A model generated the notes under the pieces. It had not been told where the DNA came from and ran no database searches. It was given only the letters and a program-made list of their open reading frames with translations. From assembly GCA_963920525.1 (NCBI GenBank), contig OY986435.1, positions 297,649,708 to 297,713,707 on the forward strand: DNA of 64,000 nucleotides, written 5' to 3'. Shown piece by piece: positions 63,664 to 64,000 of this stretch. The number at the start of each line of letters is the position of its first letter. Position 1 is the stretch's first letter. Both the position numbers and the translations under genes were made by a program. Source of the DNA: Dichetophora obliterata (Eukaryota; Arthropoda; Insecta; Diptera; Sciomyzidae).

Positions 63664-63852
63664 TTATTCGGCTAATGAAAAAATTATTATTTGCAGATGC
63701 AACCAAAATCTAGCTAGAATAAAATCGCAACAACAATGTCCAGCTAGAAACAACATCAATTCGTCAAACACAAGAAGATCCCAAAAATTAACACAAAAAA
63801 ATAAGCTGTAAAAGTTGTGGCAAATAGAAGTTACATTTTCATTCACATACAT
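63664..63852 (-). other. Open reading frame of 62 codons in the flank, doubtful
   Basis: A reverse-strand frame starts with ATG and encodes a peptide rich in F, L, C and I (it contains the run HCCCD), such as AT-rich DNA often gives by chance. No domain or signal peptide is recognised. Upstream and downstream are stop-rich. It is listed only because it is the longest frame outside the satellite; I do not regard it as a gene. Confidence 0.1.
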
Positions 63853-63900
63853 ACTTATAATATTGTTTTCTTCTCCTTTCGTTACTTGTCGTATTCATTT

Positions 63901-64000
63901 TCATGTTTACTTCTTCTTACTCACAGCAATGCGTCAATAACGAGTACAAAAACTCGTTGGTTGTCATTGTTTTGGTTTTTCTGTCGGTGGATGGCTGATA
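63901..64000 (+). other. Possible 3' splice site and exon start at the window end
   Basis: A pyrimidine-rich stretch TTTACTTCTTCTTACTCACAG (63906-63926) ends in CAG, like an intron 3' end. The bases after it are less AT-rich than the rest of the flank, and the frame from 63928 (AAT GCG TCA) stays open to the window end for about 24 codons. The other frames stop within the stretch. A 7-bp inverted repeat (AACGAGT at 63939-63945, ACTCGTT at 63952-63958, loop of 6) lies inside. The stretch is too short to assign a gene. Confidence 0.2.

Larger units (their letters stand above)
62303..64000. other. Non-satellite AT-rich flank
   Basis: No satellite sequence is seen beyond about 62302. The stretch is very AT-rich with many short A and T runs, TA tracts and stop codons in all frames. 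No transposon ends, RNA gene or convincing coding region was recognised. It holds two short direct duplications next to the array, two low-complexity patches and, in the last 150 bp, a less AT-rich piece with a possible splice acceptor (listed separately). Confidence 0.8.

Noticed and set aside
62303..64000. Transposable element next to the array
   Set aside because: No terminal repeats with target-site duplications, no transposase or reverse transcriptase frame, and no poly-A-ended element were visible. The short direct repeats are better explained as local duplications.

Overview
The window is almost entirely one satellite DNA array. From base 1 to about 62302 it is a head-to-tail tandem repeat with a unit of 533-534 bp (about 117 units, all in the same orientation). 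From about 62303 to 64000 it is AT-rich, non-satellite flanking DNA. I find no protein-coding gene, tRNA, rRNA, CRISPR array or recognisable transposable element inside the array. The open reading frames of 62-95 codons that recur in it are by-products of the repeat. The organism is a eukaryote. The AT-rich satellite, the AT-rich flank and the shape of the repeat suggest an insect, possibly a drosophilid (inference). The place is probably pericentromeric or other heterochromatin near an array edge.

Each unit is composite. It holds three diverged subunits, called here A (193 bp), B (180 bp) and C (161 bp), averaging 178 bp. Each opens with the same core (G[CT]AT[AG]AATCGTCCTT). A and B continue with a GTATGGTTT..GAGTTATG block, and A and C end with CAGTCTTGTG exactly 36 bp before the next subunit. 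The present unit is therefore a trimer of an older repeat of about 180 bp. Spacing and short motifs resemble my recollection of the Drosophila 1.688 (359-bp) family; this is a hypothesis, not an identification.

Layout. 1-3460: very homogeneous units with their own marker set. 3461-12464: a mixture of unit types, including a four-unit (2134 bp) displaced duplication. 12465-26327 and 26328-40190: two tandem copies of a 13,863-bp block of 26 units that match at every marker I checked. 40191-49250: a displaced four-unit copy, then mixed units. 49251-62302: the disturbed end of the array, with truncated units, a B-B junction, a 340-bp deletion junction that appears four times, segmental copies displaced by 3.93 and 4.97 kb, and small deletions. 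62303-64000: flank with short direct repeats, TA-rich tracts and one weak candidate splice acceptor near the end.

The picture is of a satellite evolving by unequal exchange and gene conversion on several scales: 178-bp subunit, 534-bp unit, four-unit blocks and 26-unit blocks. Homogenisation is strong inside the array and decay is visible at its edge. Coordinates of block edges are approximate, because identity between neighbouring units hides exact breakpoints. No alignment was run; comparisons were made by eye at diagnostic positions.
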